DNA from: Lachnospiraceae bacterium
GTDB taxonomy: Bacteria; Bacillota_A; Clostridia; Lachnospirales; Lachnospiraceae
Direction: 5' to 3'
Assembly: GCA_016281675.1 (NCBI GenBank)
Contig: JAEEJD010000180.1
Location: 1-6,312, forward strand
DNA length: 6,312 nt
Positions 6,174-6,312 of this stretch are shown here, piece after piece (the first letter of the stretch is position 1; every line of letters begins with the position of its first letter). The translations under genes and the position numbers were made by a program. The notes beneath the pieces are model-generated. The model did no database searches and was not told the DNA's origin. It saw only the letters and a list, made by a program, of their open reading frames with translations.

Positions 6174-6191
6174 TTATCCACACTGTCCACA
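6174..6191 (+). promoter_or_regulatory. Second DnaA-box pair (one perfect, one degenerate)
   Basis: TTATCCACA (6174-6182) is a perfect box. It is followed without gap by CTGTCCACA (6183-6191), which keeps the CCACA half but differs at two positions. The head-to-tail arrangement repeats that at 5935-5952 about 240 bases upstream, in the same orientation. Confidence 0.7.
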
Positions 6192-6237
6192 ATCGCGCAA
6201 ACCCTTGAAAACACTGGCTTTGCGGCAAAATCAACTG

Positions 6238-6279
6238 TTTTATTTTCGTGATCGCGGTGATATAATCCATCACATATCA
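6238..6279 (+). promoter_or_regulatory. Extended -10 promoter overlapped by an inverted repeat
   Basis: TGATATAAT (6258-6266) is a perfect extended -10 (TGnTATAAT); the -35 at 17-base spacing (6238-6243, TTTTAT) is poor. Transcription would start near 6273, about 40 bases before the window edge. TGATAT (6258-6263) and ATATCA (6274-6279) form an inverted repeat across the -10 and start site, and GTGAT/ATCAC (6257-6261, 6269-6273) overlaps it. A repressor or autoregulator could bind there. The promoter serves a rightward gene outside the window. Confidence 0.55.
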
Positions 6280-6312
6280 AGTTGCTTTGAAATAATTATG
6301 AGACAGGTGAGA

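Larger units (their letters stand above)
5934..6312. other. 379-base intergenic region: candidate replication origin or DnaA-regulated leader
   Basis: No convincing gene is seen here. It holds three perfect DnaA boxes (5935, 5944, 6174), two degenerate ones (5984-5992 inverted; 6183-6191), two compact stem-loops between the box groups, a stretch richer in A and T (about 6225-6300), an extended -10 promoter, and AGGTGA at 6305-6310 that looks like the Shine-Dalgarno of a gene starting past the edge. Box clusters with a nearby AT-rich stretch and a downstream rightward promoter resemble the dnaA-proximal oriC of Firmicutes. Against this, murC points toward the putative origin, which is less usual, and dnaA itself is not visible. 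Confidence 0.5.

Noticed and set aside
6298..6312. ATG at 6298 as the start of the downstream gene
   Set aside because: There is no Shine-Dalgarno ahead of it; the AGGTGA that follows looks instead like the binding site for a start just outside the window.
1..6312. CRISPR array, insertion sequence, tRNA or rRNA
   Set aside because: No regularly spaced repeats, transposase frame, cloverleaf or rRNA segment was found on either strand.

Overview
The window reads as chromosomal DNA from an anaerobic, low-to-moderate G+C Firmicute of class Clostridia, most likely a Lachnospiraceae-type organism. The reasons are a GlgC/GlgD pair of ADP-glucose pyrophosphorylase subunits, a short SpoVG, a clostridial-type MurC with an EACEY motif, a bacterial acyl-ACP thioesterase, a cysteine-bearing LUD protein, and strong AGGAGG-type ribosome binding sites. 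This is inference from protein families; no marker gene such as 16S rRNA is present.

Layout. Positions 1-1608 hold a rightward cluster: the 3' end of a family-3 solute-binding protein (amino-acid ABC transporter type), an acyl-ACP thioesterase and a LUD-domain (LutC-like) protein, closed by a strong GC hairpin at 1637-1665. That hairpin is symmetrical and also serves the leftward cluster that ends against it. The leftward cluster is glgC (4372-3098), glgD (3101-1983, overlapping the glgC stop by four bases) and spoVG (1946-1686). It probably starts from an extended -10 promoter near 4431-4439. glgC and glgD together make ADP-glucose for glycogen synthesis. spoVG, a small nucleic-acid-binding regulator, appears to be co-transcribed with them. 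Divergent from glgC is murC (4551-5933), which adds L-alanine to UDP-MurNAc in peptidoglycan synthesis.

The last 379 bases (5934-6312) have no convincing gene but are dense in signals. Directly after the murC stop are two head-to-tail DnaA boxes (TTATTCACA, TTATCCACA). A third, inverted near-match forms a terminator-like hairpin with the second. Next come two consecutive, compact stem-loops (6009-6052 and 6055-6117), the second with a tandem G-A mismatch typical of folded RNA. Then follow another perfect DnaA box with a degenerate tandem neighbour (6174-6191), and finally an extended -10 promoter (TGATATAAT, 6258-6266) with a Shine-Dalgarno-like AGGTGA at the very edge. The pattern suggests a replication-origin or DnaA-regulated region leading into a rightward gene just beyond the window, possibly dnaA. 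That gene is not visible, so this stays a hypothesis. This stretch is the part of the window most worth following up.
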